The notes beneath the pieces are model-generated. The model was not told the origin of the DNA. It saw nothing but the letters and a program-made list of their open reading frames with translations, and ran no database searches. Positions 5,332 to 6,786 of a stretch of 6,786 nucleotides of DNA are shown here, in pieces. The DNA lies in the NCBI GenBank assembly GCA_016195295.1, contig JACPZV010000367.1:1-6786 (forward strand), read 5' to 3'. Position 1 is the stretch's first letter, and each line of letters starts with the position of its first letter. This DNA is from Acidobacteriota bacterium. Lineage in GTDB: Bacteria; Acidobacteriota; Vicinamibacteria; Vicinamibacterales; CAVVIG01. The translations under genes and the position numbers were made by a program.

Positions 5332-6722
5332 TGGTGTTGCGGCCGCTCGCCGCGGCGTGTGTCAGGTTCGCGCCGGGGCTCTGGGCCGCGCTCGAGCGCG
5401 GCCAGAATCAGCGCGGGTGTCCAACAGTCACCGGCGAGCCCATCATCGCCCTGCACTCCTGGACCGAACACATCATCGCGTCTGCAATCGTGGCAGCGAC
5501 CGCGGTTGTGGTCTATTACGTCGCCGTCACCGACGTCGCACCCTTCGGCGCGCTCGTGCTCGCGTTCGCCTTTGCGTTCGGGACCTCGGCCTGGTCCACC
5601 GCGAGCCGTGCGCTCTGGCAACACGGACCATCAATGTTGCTCCTGAGCCTCGCGTTGCTGATGCAGCGACGCGAGAGACGCAGCGTCTGGATCGGCATGG
5701 CGCTCGCCTTCGCGTACGTCGTCCGCCCAACGAACGCGATTCCGCTTGCTGCCTGCGCCCTGTGGATCTTGACGTGCCGGAGGTCCCGGTTTCCGCAGTT
5801 TCTGTTCGGTGTCGGTGCGGTGATAGCGCCGTTTCTGATCTCAAACCTGCATACGTACGGCACCTGGCTGTCCCCCTACTACTACCAGGCCTTCTCCGGC
5901 GCCGGCAACCGCTTCGTGGGAGAGGCTCTTGTCGGCGACCTCATCAGTCCAAATCGCGGACTGTTCGTCTATTCACCGGTGTTCGCATTCTCGCTGGCAG
6001 CCCTCGCCGTCAAACTTCGCACGCGGCGCGTCACGGCATTGGATCTGTCATTGGCTGGGTGCCTGGCCGTCCATTGGATCGTAATTGCGACGATGAACCA
6101 GAACTGGTGGGGAGGCTCCTCGTATGGTCCGAGATTCTTTAGCGATGTCGTACCTTACCTTGTTTATTTTCTCGTGCCGGCGATCGCCTGGATCGAATCG
6201 GCGCGCGGCGCAACACGAGCGGTGGCCGCCGCGCTGTTCGCTGGCTTCGCACTCGTCAGTGTGGGAATGCACGCTCAAGGCGCCTTGAACAAGGACACCA
6301 TACGGTGGAACTTGTATTCGGAGAATATCGACGTCGAGCCGCTGCGCGTCTGGGATTGGAGGAGACCGCAGTTTCTTGCCGGCCTCACGTTCGTGCCGGC
6401 GCCCCTGCCGCCCGTGGATCTCGACGCGATCGCCTGCACCGAACCGCCCGCTGCGCCTGCGGCGCCGACGATTGTGCTGAATCGCGACGGCGACGTCACC
6501 CTCGGGTGGCCGGCCGCCGCGGGACCTGTCGCGGTGTACCTCGTCGAAGTTGGGACCACGTCCGGCGCGCGCGATCAGCCGACACGTGAGGTGCGCGACG
6601 TGCAGCGGCCTGTCATGATCGCGCGGCGCGTCCCGGTCGGCACGTACTACGTTCGAGTGCGCGGCCGAAATCGCTGTGGCCTCGGTCCGCCGTCGCCTGA
6701 AGTCGTCGTGATCGTGCGTTAA
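5328..6722 (+). CDS. GT-C-like polytopic membrane protein with C-terminal FN3 domain, main part of the frameshifted gene
   Basis: The open frame gives 464 residues from GTG 5328; the true gene most likely starts at 5083, and residue n here is n+82 in the restored protein. About ten hydrophobic helices follow (for example IIASAIVAATAVVVYYVAV, FGALVLAFAFAFGTSAW, SMLLLSLALLM, FLFGVGAVIAPFLI, VVPYLVYFLVPAIAWI, AALFAGFALVSVGM). Loop motifs are SRALWQHGP (93-101), VRPTN (132-136), NRGLFVYSP (209-217) and NWWGGSSYGPRFFSD (259-273). These resemble the GT39/ArnT-like membrane glycosyltransferases that use lipid-linked sugars, seen often in acidobacteria without a defined substrate. Residues ~376-464 form a fibronectin type III domain: APAAPTIVLNRDGDVTLGW, then VPVGTYYVRVRGRNRCGLGP and a final strand PEVVVIVR. 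That domain should face the periplasm and bind or space a partner. The glycosyltransferase call is by topology and motif style; the FN3 call is firmer. Confidence 0.7.
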   Translation: MMVLRPLAAACVRFAPGLWAALERGQNQRGCPTVTGEPIIALHSWTEHIIASAIVAATAVVVYYVAVTDVAPFGALVLAFAFAFGTSAWSTASRALWQHGPSMLLLSLALLMQRRERRSVWIGMALAFAYVVRPTNAIPLAACALWILTCRRSRFPQFLFGVGAVIAPFLISNLHTYGTWLSPYYYQAFSGAGNRFVGEALVGDLISPNRGLFVYSPVFAFSLAALAVKLRTRRVTALDLSLAGCLAVHWIVIATMNQNWWGGSSYGPRFFSDVVPYLVYFLVPAIAWIESARGATRAVAAALFAGFALVSVGMHAQGALNKDTIRWNLYSENIDVEPLRVWDWRRPQFLAGLTFVPAPLPPVDLDAIACTEPPAAPAAPTIVLNRDGDVTLGWPAAAGPVAVYLVEVGTTSGARDQPTREVRDVQRPVMIARRVPVGTYYVRVRGRNRCGLGPPSPEVVVIVR

Positions 6723-6728
6723 CGCACG
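6713..6728. repeat. Perfect 16-bp palindrome across the stop codon, CGTGCGTTAACGCACG
   Basis: The sequence is fully self-complementary with no spacer and includes the TAA stop (6720-6722) of the GT-C-like gene. As RNA it could fold into a six-base-pair stem with a UUAA loop, a plausible transcript end stabiliser. No T-tract follows, so it is not a standard intrinsic terminator. Confidence 0.4.
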
Positions 6729-6786
6729 TTGCGCGTCACGCTCGGCTGAAAGCCTCGCGCTACGTCACCGTCTATCGAGCCCCGCC

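Noticed and set aside
5195..6142. Plus-strand 315-codon open frame
   Set aside because: It is extremely Arg-rich and overlaps the GT-C-like gene, whose own frame has clear helices and an FN3 domain; it is a +1 shadow.

Overview
The window is GC-rich and densely coding, and has the look of a Gram-negative soil or sediment bacterium. The best guess is an acidobacterium of the Vicinamibacteria type. That guess rests on three things: an MacB/FtsX-like permease tail ending in the typical ARRATRVDPMIALRAE form, a polytopic GT-C-like protein carrying a C-terminal fibronectin type III domain, and a signal-peptide protein of unknown family. It is inference from protein style; there is no rRNA or other marker gene to confirm it.

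Layout. (1) Bases 1-596, plus strand: the 3' end of a large MacB/FtsX-type ABC permease. (2) About 600-976, minus strand: a decayed N-terminal piece of a CPBP-type membrane protease, cut off within about 20 bases of the permease stop. (3) 1039-3331, minus strand: one long gene for a membrane-embedded alpha/beta hydrolase, broken into two frames by one extra base in a four-base C run at 1929-1932. (4) 3332-3509: a divergent intergenic region with three consecutive perfect inverted repeats and a weak promoter candidate. (5) 3510-4955, plus strand: a 481-residue exported protein of unknown function with an alpha-helical first half and a beta-rich second half. (6) 5083-6722, plus strand: a GT-C-like polytopic membrane protein with a C-terminal FN3 domain, also split into two frames, here by one missing G near 5300-5302. 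(7) 6723-6786: a short tail that starts inside a 16-bp palindrome spanning the stop codon.

The genes do not form an obvious single pathway. They share a cell-envelope theme: export or efflux permease, membrane hydrolase, exported beta-rich protein, and a membrane glycosyltransferase-like protein. The hydrolase and the exported protein are divergently oriented and could share a control region. I see no CRISPR array, tRNA, rRNA, transposase or phage gene. The two frameshifts sit in similar CGCTGGG contexts, so base-call or assembly errors are a serious explanation. I do not find a clearly new multi-gene system. The most unusual single items are the hydrolase whose fold is interrupted by about eight membrane helices, and the unrecognised exported protein.
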